Shown piece by piece: positions 53,553 through 64,000 of a stretch of 64,000 bases of DNA. Source of the stretch: Takakia lepidozioides (lineage: Eukaryota > Streptophyta > Takakiopsida > Takakiales > Takakiaceae); the NCBI GenBank assembly GCA_030704615.1, contig CM060734.1, positions 10,354,001 through 10,418,000 of the forward strand, read 5' to 3'. Every line of letters starts with the position of its first letter. Positions within the stretch are counted from its first letter, which is position 1. The position numbers and the translations under genes were made by a program. Under the pieces are notes generated by a model. It made no database searches. It saw only the letters and a program-made list of their open reading frames with translations, and was not told the DNA's origin.

Positions 53553-55319
53553 GAGCTCACCCCATGGGCCGTACTGGGGGGGGGCCATAGGCGCATTGAA
53601 ATGGCTATTATCCTATAATGAGAGACATATAATTATGTCATGTTGCTATTAGGATCGCTTATGATATTGCCGAGCGTAGTCATGGGACGCACGGAGCACG
53701 AGGCCAAACATAGCAGCGGGAACAATTCATCAACACTTTTGGACCACCTGGCCACTGAAAGGTTTCTGATGATGGCGAGTCGGTACATCTGGTGCTCGAT
53801 CGTGAGTCAGGTGGATGCTTTTTCCCTGTTACCTATTTCCCTTCCTGCATGGTATTGTCAGCATTATAGTGGGTCCTCTCTGAGGTCATAGCTCTGCCTA
53901 AGCCCCGAAACACTTCATGTGATTTTTCACCCTGGGGTGTTGCATGTCATTCATGTGCTTAAATGTTTGTGATTCTGCTGCTTTAATAGTTCAGCACAGA
54001 ATGTGAAAGGTGAATGCTTTGTTGGATTGCAGGTGGACCTGGAGCTGGGCACAGATTGTCGGCTCCACTTACTGGCCAGCAACCAAAGGTCACAGTACCT
54101 AAAAACAGACTGTGATAATATTCTGGTCCTGAAGTTTCTGGCTCTCGATGATTGCAGCCAACCGGCAGTCCTGACGTAAGATGGCTTGATGAAGGGCTTG
54201 TCCGTATATTTGAAGGAAATCAACCCAGAGTTCTAGAGGCTGGGATGCACCGCATCAAAGATAATGACCCACTTTCCAAAAGTGTATTGAGTCAAGCAGC
54301 GAAAGAGAATGTAATCATGAGACGTTGTTTGTTGTAGCCTTGTGGTCACATATCCCAGCACAGATTAGGCAGAACAGGCGAGAGCAGCGAGAGAGAGAGA
54401 CACACACACACTCCTTACATCATGCATTGACTTATGTAAACGAGTGAAGCATCACTGTGCTCTATCTTCTCAGTGTTCCATGCTTTAAGATGATTTTGAC
54501 TAATTGCAGTCTTTAGTAGAAGTCCAACAAGTCTTCTTTGTGGACTGCAAAGCATGTGGTCAAATTGTTGCTGCCTGGCTCAACTGCTGATCCTACGTAC
54601 TCGGTGTGATTTACAAAAAACTTGAAGAATCGAATGGGCACACATCTTTGTAGGCAGTAACGGTGGTTCTTGACATAACATAACATGCTTATAGAAGACT
54701 TACTCAGTGGTGCTGGCAGTGCAGGAGGCGAGCACTCAGAGAGGTGCAGGCACTGGCAGATGTAGGTGAGCTGCCTTCACTAATGTGGTGGTGGAGGAAA
54801 CTAGTGATTTAAGTTGAGAATCCTTGTTTGTTCTAGGATAAGTTCAAATCTAAACAGATTATCTTAGTTGAGTGCAAACCAAAGTTTGTGGTAGTGTAGC
54901 TGGTGTGGCCGACAAATTTCTTTGGTACCCTCCTCTGACGGAAAATCAAGATGTACGTGTCTTTGATAAGCTCATATCTGCCCAAAGGTGAATACACATG
55001 GAATACTTAAGTAGATGCACAGTGAACGATCAATCTGATTGTGACTCTGCCCTCGACGAGAAGGCAACAGAATGCGTGGAGGAGATTTGGGCTAAAAAGC
55101 TTAGTGTGTTGGCGTTGTACATATTCCAAATCATGATGGTCTCTGAAAATTCGGACAGCCTGTCATGCCAATGGTTCATGTCAGTAGATGGAAACTCTCC
55201 ATCGAAATGTTCAGGTAGTAGGGACCTGCTCAATAGATGAGATTATTTTATTGTACCCACTCTGAAAGCTAGACAAGATGTTAATGTGGAAAGAATCGGA
55301 CCCCCCGCATCAAATATAA
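53553..55319. other. Region with weak coding-like stretches
   Basis: Plus-strand stretches at about 54030-54340 (LELGTDCRLHLLASNQRSQYL, and LDEGLVRIFEGNQPRV in another frame) and 54998-55240 have protein-like composition, but no family is recognised. A phrase (AAGATGGCTTGATGAAGGGCTT) at 54178 recurs at 59212, next to the hinge-like exon, so these may be duplicated or related gene pieces. GA/CA microsatellite at 54386-54411. Confidence 0.3.
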
Positions 55320-57604
55320 GGGATTCCAGGGTGGCAAAGTCCAACCAATCCTGACACTATCATCTTGGAGCCCAAAGGGAAGCATCAAGTAACTGTGGTG
55401 TGGCTTCATGGCCTTACGGACTCCGGTGCCAGGTACCTTTTAACTCTGTGAAATTTCTCTCCTACAAAGTGATAGATGAAACTATCCAAGATCTGATACT
55501 CAGGGATATAAAAATAAGCCTATTTCTGGGCTTGTCCAGAATCTGATTGTATTGCGTCCAGATACAGTGACCATTGATGCATCATGCAGCTATTTCCAAT
55601 TGTGCGGAATAAGGCTAAGAACCTGATGAATTGCATTGTTGACATCCGCAAGGCATTAGGTTTGACTTTTATAATCAAATCTAAAGAATGTTCCTTTTGT
55701 GACCAAAACTGGAGCTCAGGCAAATCTCCAACATTGATATATTGTTCTGTATTTGACCTTGCGGCTTGAATGTGCCTGTGGTAGGGTGGCTGAAGATCTG
55801 AAAGACGAGAGGTTTCCTGATTGCGGATGTGCCTCTCTCAATTCTCAGCTTGATGTTTAATCATGTATGTTGTCCAGCCTTCATTTCACTCTGGACAGTT
55901 ATGATAGTAGATTGTCAACCACCCCTTTTTGGGGGACTCACTATTAGTCCAGTTTGTACTTTCTCAACGTTGAGAAACATTTCCATCTTGTCTACGAGAC
56001 TTCGATTGTACAACACTACAATTTTTTGCCAAGCCATGCGTTGCACAGGCACTGTAATTGGGTCACATCTTCTTAACTGTGCAGATTAAGTGGATATTTC
56101 CAACAGCCCCACTATCTGCATGTACGTATATTCGGCCAATTATATCCTGAATGACTCATTAAACAATCATGAGTTGAGTCATGGTTCAGAACGTGCTTTT
56201 TAATCATGCAAGTCATTAAGCTTTCCAAATAACCGCATTCGATTTGAGGTGCTTAGGGTGGCATGAGGAAGATTCCTTTTTGGGGCAAGTTTGATGCTGT
56301 TGTAATAGTATTTTACTATGTGGGATTCTGGTAAGCAGGGTCAATGCAATGCCTCTTAACGATGGTATGGTTCATCTGGACGGACACTGAAGGTATTGTC
56401 TTTTAAGTTGATACACAGTCATTTTTCCAGGCTTTACAATAGGTCATTTGATTATTCTGCAATCTATCATTACATGGTGCAACTTTTGGGATTTAAATAT
56501 TTGTCTCTTGGTTTCTGTGGTACTTACCGGGTTGTTCTACTACACTCAATGGCCCCTCTGGACCTTCCACACACATTATAAATTGGGTTTTTTTGTGAGT
56601 GTTGAGCAAGGATCACATGGTGGATGGGCTAACTCTGAAACCAGAGGCATCAACCGATCGCTTTTGTGACTCCCAGGAACACCCTAGATCAGACCTTATT
56701 TTCCAAGATCTCGATCATAACCTACCTTGCAATCCACTGTTAGCAGATGGGGAGAAGAAGGTGAAACTGGTGATTGGCGGTTTTAGCCAAGGTGCAACCA
56801 CTACCCTGTACCTGGCCAGCCGCTCGGTCATTGGAAAGCTTAGCAATGGCACCCCCTTCCCAATCAAGTTTGATGCTGCAATTTGCCTCAGTGGGTGACT
56901 TCCAACTCACAGGTAGGTTATGGTTGATCCTTTTTAATGAAAATCCTTGCCTCCTCTCGTGTGTGCAACCTTGTCTTCTCTACGTGAATACAGAGGTGAT
57001 AGTCCTTTCATGGGTGGCTCACAAACTAGTGATATGGGATTGTTTTCCTTTTGATGCGATTGTGACAAATGAGACACCTGATATTGCAAGAAGTGACAAA
57101 GTTTTGTAGTGTCCTCAGTTAGTGGTTTATTTGTTAACTGAAATTAGTTGTATGTACTGTTGCTTGCAGAACCCATGTTAATGCTCATGTAAATGAGTGC
57201 AATGAGGGCAAAAAACGAGCAGGAGAGCTTCCCATCTTCATTGGCCATTGCATAGGTGTGTTTGCTTGGTCTTTTTGATCTCTTGGTGTAGTCGATCAAG
57301 CTTTGGTGGAAAGGGAAGGTTTGAATGATGCATACCAGAGAGTGAATCGAATGTGCTAGTACCTGTCTATATCAGTGGAATCTATCATGCCTTCACCATT
57401 TACCAATATGAATTGTAAGATCTGTGTCGGGGACCTGATATTGTTCAGTTTGCTGCAATGTTTTGAGGTGAAAGGATATGCACTTGAGCAACTAAGATGC
57501 CTGATTGCAGATGATCCTGTAGTACCGTTTAAGCATGCGGAGAAGTCTTCTGGAACCCTCTGCAGTGCAGGCTCGACTGACCTTTCCTTCAAGTCTTACC
57601 CAGT
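55320..57604 (+). pseudogene. Acyl-protein thioesterase-like alpha/beta hydrolase, probably decayed
   Basis: Putative exons: about 55320-55432 (PKGKHQVTVVWLHGLTDSG, donor GTACCT), 55785-55824 (AEDLKDERFPDC), 56085-56128 (IKWIFPTAP), about 56640-56912 (KLVIGGFSQGATTTLYLAS), 57170-57255 (RAGELPIFIGHCI) and 57511-57604 (DDPVVPFKHAEKSS...FKSYP). The nucleophile Ser sits in GFSQG (56785-56787) and the acid Asp in DDPVVPF. Acyl-protein thioesterases remove palmitate from cytosolic proteins. Signs of decay: the donor after 55824 reads GGATGT, not GT; the conserved Trp after CLSG is TGA (56896-56898); the exon for the FGG...AWFD segment and the last exon with the catalytic His were not found. Confidence 0.7.
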
Positions 57605-59378
57605 GTAAGTTCCTTTCCTTGTTTGAATATAGGATAGTCAAAATTAGGTTAGCAATGGAGACTCTCTCTCTCTCTACCCACCCTTTGTGTTCCACTCAAA
57701 CTGGGTGCAGGGCCAATGGCCACAAGGCTAAGGCAAATAACGTCTTATGAGGACATTCTCTCTGCCTACCCTTAGCACTCGACTGAAATTTGAACTCAGG
57801 GTGGGGAGAACAATAAACAGGTACAGAAAGGAAATAGAGATTACCAATGCCGGATGTTCACCAATGTTGGTCAAATGTTCAAAGGTTTAACATTATTCTC
57901 TTTCTAAATGGTACCCTTTAGTTAGGATGTTGATAAGCTTGCTAATGTCTCCAGACGTCAAGCGGAATTCTAGTGTTGAGGGTACTTTTAATAATCCAAG
58001 AAGTTGAGCCATTGTAGGTGACCTTGTTGATAAACAGCACGAGTGTTGCTACACTTGATCATTTATTTGAAATCTTCAAGTTTATTTCCAGGCTCACTTC
58101 TACCTAATGCCCATGCCCACTCCTACCTAATGACTATGTGGGAGGTAGTTTATCGGCCTTGTGGATGCTATGTGCATTGTTGTTGCACACATGCTGTACA
58201 GACTACATTTTCCAAAGATTGCAGGACGTTCTATTTGGAGTAATGTGGAGAAGAGAATTGATGCAATACTTCAGATATGGGATTATGGGATGACAGTATA
58301 CTACAGGAATTTTCAACTTTGTAGGCTGAAAGTTGCATGAGTTTGATGGAGATGTGGGCTGTGTGACCAGGGGACTAGTCGACCTGCACACTATCATGTG
58401 CTTTGGGAAGGGATATAAGGGGATTCACAGGGGAGAAATGAAAGGAGATGGTACTTTACAACGTCACGGAAAACTCAAAGAGCTTCTGGGAACTTATGAA
58501 ATTCCTAGTAACGAGTTTTCATACAAAAGTAGAAGCCCATACGTGTAGCACAGATTATTGGTTATGAGATTGTAAATTGTCGGCTGAAAACTTGTTCTCG
58601 TCCCTCACAATGTGTGTGTGTGCAGTATTCTGTGTGATTATATGGGTCTTGGCAGCTTGCTACTGATTGTGTGCAAGACACAAACTGGCATAAATGTCTT
58701 GGAGGAAAGGGACAGGAATGGCCAACGTATGCAGAACAGGGGTCTCCGAGCTATCTGTAGCTACAAGATCTCCGGAACATATGATGCATAGGCTCTTTCT
58801 GATGTGCGGTAAGGAGAAATCACCAGCTTACATCAACAGTATGCAAGTATAGATGGCAGAAGCTGGTGGAATTGATAACTTGACAAAATAGAGATTTTTT
58901 GTGAAATTTGATATAGATATCTGCTGAGGCCGTAGGTGAATGAATGCTGTATGGGCCTCTCCTATCTACACATTTCAGCTTACACTTCTTATACATCTGC
59001 ACTATAGGTGTACCATCACAACAATGGATAACAGGTCAGCCATTTTACAAGAGGGTTTAGCATAGGCTTGCCGATGTCTGTCTATGGTTAGACTGTGAGC
59101 TATGCTTATGCAGCAAAGTCTAGATGAGTTGACGAACTAGTATGTGGGGTCTCTAACACCAATAAGAGTTCATGGATTTATGCAGAACAATCATAACAAT
59201 GCTTAAGTGTAAGATGGCTTGATGAAGGGCTTTTCCAGTCTCCAGGTCTGCAGAAAGTCAATTCTGCCTGGATTGGACGGTTTTGAGTTTTTGTCAATGC
59301 TTTTACTAGCTAGTCTCACCAACACTAGAATGCACATTGTACTGAATTTTTGTGTGCCCTTGGTGGTTTGTTTCTCAG
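57605..59378. other. Gap between thioesterase-like and hinge-like exons
   Basis: No exon recognised, including the expected HYT-containing thioesterase end. CT microsatellite at 57662-57675. Confidence 0.35.
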
Positions 59379-59681
59379 GCCATACACTAGACGTGTAAAT
59401 AGAAGTCATCCACAGTTGCTACTGGAGATAGAACCCCCCTCAATCATGTGCAATGGTGAGAAGCAGAAGCCCCCAGGCTTTTTAGGCTTTGCTGTCAATC
59501 TGCTGCATTTGAAGGAGGAACATCTCCACATGAAAGTGACCGTGCGCCAGCGTAAAATGGGTCTTAGGGAATCTCTGTTCTACCACCTCCTACAAAATCT
59601 GCAAGTCTATGATACGCGTGAGAATATGCTAGCGGCCAAATCCAATCATTGCTTGACAGGCGGTGCAATCTCACTGGATAG
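59379..59681 (+). CDS. Exon resembling the DMS3/GMI1 SMC-hinge family
   Basis: Acceptor TTTCTCAG and donor GTATAG border 303 nt. The product reads FLGFAVNLLHLKEEHL, GLRESLFYHLLQNLQVYDTRENM and TGGAISLD. The pattern F-x-G-(F/Y)-A-V-N, G-L-R-E-(T/S)-L-F-Y...L-Q-V-Y-x-T-R and G-A-(I/V)-S-L-D is what I associate with the hinge-type domain of the plant DMS3/GMI1/SMCHD1-like group. DMS3 acts in RNA-directed DNA methylation and GMI1 in DNA repair. Neighbouring exons were not found, so this is one exon of a larger gene or a fragment. The family call is from memory of the motif pattern. Confidence 0.4.
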
Positions 59682-60991
59682 GTATAGTATACGGAGCAAC
59701 ATGCGCCAGCGGTTAGGCGGGACCAGGTGCTCAAGGGCCTCTCCCTCATGCTCCACTCATTGCTTGTATCATGGGGTTTGTTGAACGAAAATATTTCATG
59801 GATGACTCAATAGAGAGGAAATGCAGCAGCTAATAGTCCTAGGTGTCTATTTATATTACTGCCGCTACCGAGGGGCAGTAAGATTCCATTGGGAAACCCA
59901 GGGATTGCCAGGCAATGGGAGGGCAATGAGACTCAGAAACCAGTAGTATGGAGTGGGAAGCAGCTTACCTGTGTGTTTTGGTTTATTGTTTTTGCAAACA
60001 CGTTATGCCTTTTAGTTTTGCATTGGTGCCATAGGAGGAACAACAATCACAACAGGGTCTTCTCCCTCCTGCCTCCCATTCATTTGAACGCCAGGGTCAA
60101 CTCCAAAGTGTTTGCAACTTGATTGGGACACAAGAGCAACGCTTGGCAAAGGAAGAGAGGGAGTTGGAAAAGACAACTAATGATATACAATAATCTGTGC
60201 TACACGTATGGGCTTCTACTTTTGTATGAAAACTCGTTACTAGGAATTTCATATATTTTCACTATTCTTTGTGTTAATCTTGCTGATAGGATAGTCTAAT
60301 TTCTCAATCTTGTCGAATGCACTCTGATATACTTTATTCTAGTAAGGCTGTTCCTTGGCCTTAACCTTTTTTTATTGTCCATTCTATGACGAGTTTGGAT
60401 GCTAATTTTATCTATCGTGGTTTTCTAATAGCTATGCCCGATGCCCGATCCACCTCCCAGGGACCAGGAGAGCGACCAATGGTCTTATCATCAACTTCAC
60501 CCCCTACGTAGGGTTCAACCTGCTTGACCACCTCTCTCTCCTCAATGAATGTCTCAAGTGTGCCAAGGTATACATTGCAGTCCTCCGCTTTCTGAATGGT
60601 CCATTTGTGAGCTGGACGGCCACCCCAGCAGCGCTGCCGGTCCACAAAGTCTGTCAATATTTCTCGAATGTCCTCCTCTTGGAATGCCGGTGCACTGCAA
60701 CTCCCACTTCCAGCTCCATGAGATTCTGGGTCAGAGCCTCCATGACCTCTGGGCCTCTGGACCTCTGGGCAACTTGCGCATGAGAGATTCCTTTCCTTTT
60801 CAAACTACTACAACAAGGTTCTACGGCAAAACATGATTACCCAGCTTGTCAGGTTTTTCACCTCCTTTGTGAATGAGAGGGGGCTTCAAAGTGCCGCTAT
60901 ATTGTCAAAAATGGCCTGATCCTTGTTATATTTAGCTTGGTCTTGTTGCGAGTGCTGGAAAAATAAGTAGTTAGCAGCTGCAGCTGCACAG
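59682..60991. other. Unassigned stretch with a minus-strand open frame at 60412-60657
   Basis: The minus frame 60657-60412 (FVDRQRCWGGRPAHKW, AEDCNVYLGTLETF) and the minus frame near 60990-60886 (ANYLFFQHSQQDQAKYNKD) both look protein-like and may be exons of one minus-strand gene. I cannot name the family. The plus strand is also open over part of it. The phrase at 59888-60120 shows no domain. Confidence 0.3.
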
Positions 60992-61704
60992 TTGATAAAA
61001 TCAGGCACCTCAACCATGACCACAACTTCTGAAAGAGGATCAAGATCAGAGGGAGTCCACAATGCCTCTTCTGGCACTTCTGGGCATGTGAAGATACTTT
61101 GTGCGGCAGGCAGACTGACAGAGGCTCTACAGACTTTAAACCAAGGAGGCATTTCAACATATTCAAATACGTATGTATGTCTCTTGCTTAAGTGCATCAA
61201 GATGGATGCTCTGGAAGCTGGAAAGCAGGTGCACACTCACATTATCCTAAGTGGATTCATGCCAAATGTTTTTCTACTCAACACCCTTATCAACATGTAT
61301 GTTAAGTGCGGGAGTATCATGGATGCTCACCAAGTGTTCAACAGAATGCCTCAACGGTCTTTGATCACGTGGAATGTAATGTTGGCAGGATTTACCAAGC
61401 ATGGGTGTTGTAGGAATGCTTGGAGACCTATGAGCAAATGCTGCGCAAAGGGGTGACGCCCAACCACATCACATTTGTTTGTGTTTCCAATGCGTGTGCA
61501 AGCCTGGGAGCTCTGGAAAAGGGGAGAGAGGTCCATGGTGACATTGTCAAAGCTGGAATTGTACCAGTTGTCATTCTGAACACTGCCCTGGTGGACATGT
61601 ATGCCAAATGTGGGTGCATTAAGGATGCAAAGGGAGTTTTCAACACTATGGCTGAACGAGATGTGGTGTCATGGAACGCGATGCTTGCAGGGTATGCACA
61701 GTAG
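60992..61704 (+). pseudogene. PLS-type pentatricopeptide repeat protein fragment
   Basis: PPR units: LLKCIKMDALEAGKQVHTHI, NVFLLNTLINMYVKCGSIMD, AHQVFNRMPQRSLITWNVM, then after a one-base shift near 61418 ETYEQMLRKGVTPNHITF, CASLGALEKGREVHGDIVK, LNTALVDMYAKCGCIKDAKG and VFNTMAERDVVSWNAMLAGY. The P, L and S motif wording is that of plant organelle RNA-editing PPR proteins, which bind one RNA base per repeat. A stop at 61702 follows the last unit, and no E/DYW domain is seen. Confidence 0.8.
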
Positions 61705-61734
61705 GGATAGCTGAAGGACCAGGGATAATGGTCC

Positions 61735-61940
61735 AGATTCATCCAAGAGGGCCGGATTTCAAACACAAGATTACTTGTGATTCCATGTGGATCAGTAGCT
61801 ACAAAAAATCTGTGTGGGTAGATGGTCAACTGGAAACAGCAGCAGCAGCAGCACAATTGATAGAACAAGGCATTGCTAATGAAGGCACCTTATTCAACAC
61901 ATTTCACCCTGTTTTTTCCTGTTATCGGAGTCGTCCCTAA
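61735..61940 (+). pseudogene. Unidentified exon-like unit, copy 1
   Basis: Reads RGPDFKHKITCDSMW, YKKSVWVDGQLETAAAAAQLI and GTLFNTFHP, ending with TAA at 61938-61940. The copy at 63199-63403 has the same reading frame, length and stop. The family is unknown. It directly follows a PPR fragment. Confidence 0.45.
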
Positions 61941-63050
61941 ATTTTCATGCTGAATTCTGCAAGTTAGCTCGTTGGCGGATCTATGGTGGTTTTGGAGTGA
62001 TTTTGACATGTTACTTGCCAATGTGGCAACAAGAAAGTATCAAAAAATAGATAACAGAGACGAGGAGAAGCTCTGGAATGAATACGTTTCCAATCCCAGT
62101 CAATGGTGGAACAACCGAGGCAAAAAGGTGTATGCCTGTTGGAAGTAGACGCAAGTCAGCATAGGAACTAGTGTGATAAGTAGGTTGGGGTGTTTGCTGG
62201 AAGAGTTCTAGGCTGTCATTGTTAACTGCTAGCAGCAAGGCAAGGATGTATGCATGATTTGTGTAGAGGCATAGAGTTGAAGGAGCAGGGGCAGCGGAAA
62301 CCTTGGAGGCGCAAAGATGGTGTGTTCATGTATTTTGAAGGTATGTGTTTTGGGTCTTTTCTACTGTGTCCAGTTAGGATGTGCTTTCTTGCCATGAGGA
62401 AGGCTGGGTCAAGGAGGGAGGATTCCGGCATTTGATTCAGATGTAGCAGCCTTTTTAGTACCGCTACTTTCTGGTGGCTGAGTTATGTCCTTGAAGAACA
62501 GACCAAGTATTCCGACCTGTTGTCTTTCTTCTAGGGTGGGATTGAATTGTCAGGCAGGGTTTTAGGATAGAGGTGGAACAGAAAGTGATCATATGATTGT
62601 TGTATGGGTATATCTCTTGTAAGCAAAGTTCTCCCTTTACAGGGATTTTAAGCATATATAGGCCACACACACACAGAGCTTTTTGATCTCCTATTTTTTT
62701 AATGCACTCAAGTGATTGGTGGTATGGTGGGGACAGACAATCTGGCATGATTGTGAATCCGAAGGGAGAAACAAAGGGTGAGTGAGATGACATCAATGTA
62801 CTTGGCCCATCTGTTGGAAAGGAGTGTGCAGACTTGTGGCAAGAATTGCAAGTGTTGCCAATGCTCCCCCAATGCTATTGTTTGATTACCTTCAAAGTGG
62901 TTGGTTCTATGGACTCTGACCTCAGTAACAGCTTTTTCATGGGATTTTGCAGCAAAGTTATATGCACAGTTCGGAGGTTGAATACTATCTTTGTTGAGAC
63001 ATGATTAGAAAAGTTGTGATGGTTTGCATGTCATAGATTCCTGGAGAATA
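61941..63050. other. Spacer between duplicated PPR-associated units
   Basis: No gene recognised. About 62160-62290 is duplicated at 63050-63180 (GGAACTAGTGTGATAAGT through CAAGGCAAGGATGTATGCATG), showing that a block of at least 1.2 kb was copied. Confidence 0.5.
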
Positions 63051-63198
63051 GGAACTAGTGTGATAAGTTGAGCTGGGTGTTTGCTGGAACAAATCTAGGC
63101 TGTCATTGTCAGCTGCTAGCAACAAGGCAAGGATGTATGCATGATCTATACAGAGGCATGGATAGCTGAAGGAGCAGGGATAGAGTGTGGGTCCAGAT

Positions 63199-63403
63199 TT
63201 ATCCAAGAGGGCCGGACTTCAAGCTCCAGATTACCTATGATTCCCTGTGGAAGGATAGCTACAAGAAACCTGCATGGGTAGATGGTCAACTGTCCAATGC
63301 CGCAGCAGTAGCGACACAATTGATAAAATCAGGCATTGGTAATCAAGGCACCTTCTTCAACACATTTCACCCTGGTTTTCCCTCTTATCAGAATCGGCCC
63401 TAA
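63199..63403 (+). pseudogene. Unidentified exon-like unit, copy 2
   Basis: Reads RGPDFKLQITYDSLW, YKKPAWVDGQLSNAAAVATQ and GTFFNTFHPGF, ending with TAA. Preserved frame and stop compared with copy 1 (61735-61940) argue that the unit was once coding. Confidence 0.45.
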
Positions 63404-63480
63404 ATTTCCATGTTGAATTCTGCAACTTATGTCTGAGGCAGGGATAGCTGCAGCAAGATGAAAGTCTTGTAAGCTGGAAA

Positions 63481-63835
63481 TTAGGTGCATGCGTGTGTAA
63501 GTGTGGCAGCCTTGGAAAAGGGCAAACAGTCCATGGGAACATCATCAACGCTAGAATTGTACCAGATGTCGTTATGAACGCTGCCCTAATGAAAATGTAT
63601 GCCATATGTGGGAGCATTGAGGATGCGAAGGGGGCAATTGGTCCAATGTAACCAAACAAGATGTGGCATGTGACGATTGCAAGATGTGCAGTACACCAGG
63701 GGCGTGGGATGGAGGCTTTGGAGACCTATGATCAACAAATGATGCAGGAAGGGTTGAAGCTGGACCAGGTCATGTTTGTTTGTGTTTGTAATGCGTGTAC
63801 AAGCCTACAACAGCCCTAGAAAAGGTCAAAGCAAT
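63481..63835 (+). pseudogene. Second PPR fragment, heavily decayed
   Basis: In several frames: AALEKGKQSMGTSST-like, VVMNAALMKMYAICGSIEDAKG, then ALETYDQQMMQEGLKLDQVMF-like and CVCNACTSLQQP. It follows the unit order of 61420-61704 and is a copy of it with many changes. Stops are present throughout. Confidence 0.6.
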
Positions 63836-64000
63836 CCATGTTATTGATGTTGTCAGCGCTGGAATAATACTCTGTCATTCTTCACAGAAGCATACTTGAT
63901 TTCACAAAGAAATTAATTATTATGTTTGCAAAATTCAGACTTTGCATTACATAATAGCGTTGCAGAAAGACACGTGCTTGCTTGCTTGCGGAGGTCTTGG

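Overview
The window looks like nuclear DNA of a streptophyte, probably a charophyte alga or a bryophyte-grade plant; the species cannot be fixed from sequence alone. Reasons: a plant-type ALIS/CDC50 protein, an intron-split PEX19 ending in a CaaX box, PLS-type PPR remnants, Ty3/gypsy elements with the plant initiator-Met-tRNA primer site, GT-AG introns and very large repeat-filled gaps. Host genes occupy only the two edges and one island; most of the rest is nested mobile DNA. LAYOUT. 1-782 (+): 3' part of an ALIS/CDC50 gene. 3.3-5.5 kb: gag and LTR remnant of a Ty3-like family (family D). 6.3-22.0 kb: two divergent genes. On the minus strand (17632 to 6337) is an intron-rich gene with basic N-terminal exons, a ParB-like exon, a Lys/Glu-rich linker and a permuted (beta-class) DNA amino-methyltransferase. 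On the plus strand (18484-21989) is a DDE transposase with a Cys/His zinc-binding region and a SWIM finger. The methyltransferase introns carry 17 copies of a 24-bp near-palindrome, and its largest intron also holds a complete chromovirus (9458-16420) with both LTRs, a 5-bp target duplication and a tRNA-iMet primer site. 25.3-27.6 kb: broken transposase copy with its catalytic and SWIM halves in opposite orientation. 28.2-44.4 kb: more family D copies. This family encodes Gag, protease and a DNMT3/DRM-like cytosine methyltransferase, then RT, RNase H, integrase and a PHD finger. Two near-identical 2.65-kb tandem units separate the two large copies. 44.8-48.3 kb: a decayed second Ty3 lineage, followed by a LINE endonuclease fragment. 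50.0-51.9 kb (-): PEX19, five exons, 258 codons by my splice model. 52.3-53.6 kb: tRNA-derived SINE, a tRNA-like head and tandem repeats. 55.3-57.6 kb (+): acyl-protein thioesterase-like gene, probably a pseudogene. 59.4 kb: an exon resembling the DMS3/GMI1 SMC-hinge family. 61-64 kb: PPR pseudogenes interleaved with copies of an unidentified exon. The best candidates for an undescribed system are (i) the ParB-methyltransferase and SWIM transposase as a two-gene, DNA-modifying transposon with palindromic repeats, and (ii) family D, a retroelement that carries both a writer (DNMT) and a likely chromatin reader (PHD). All domain calls are from motif reading by eye; no database search was run.
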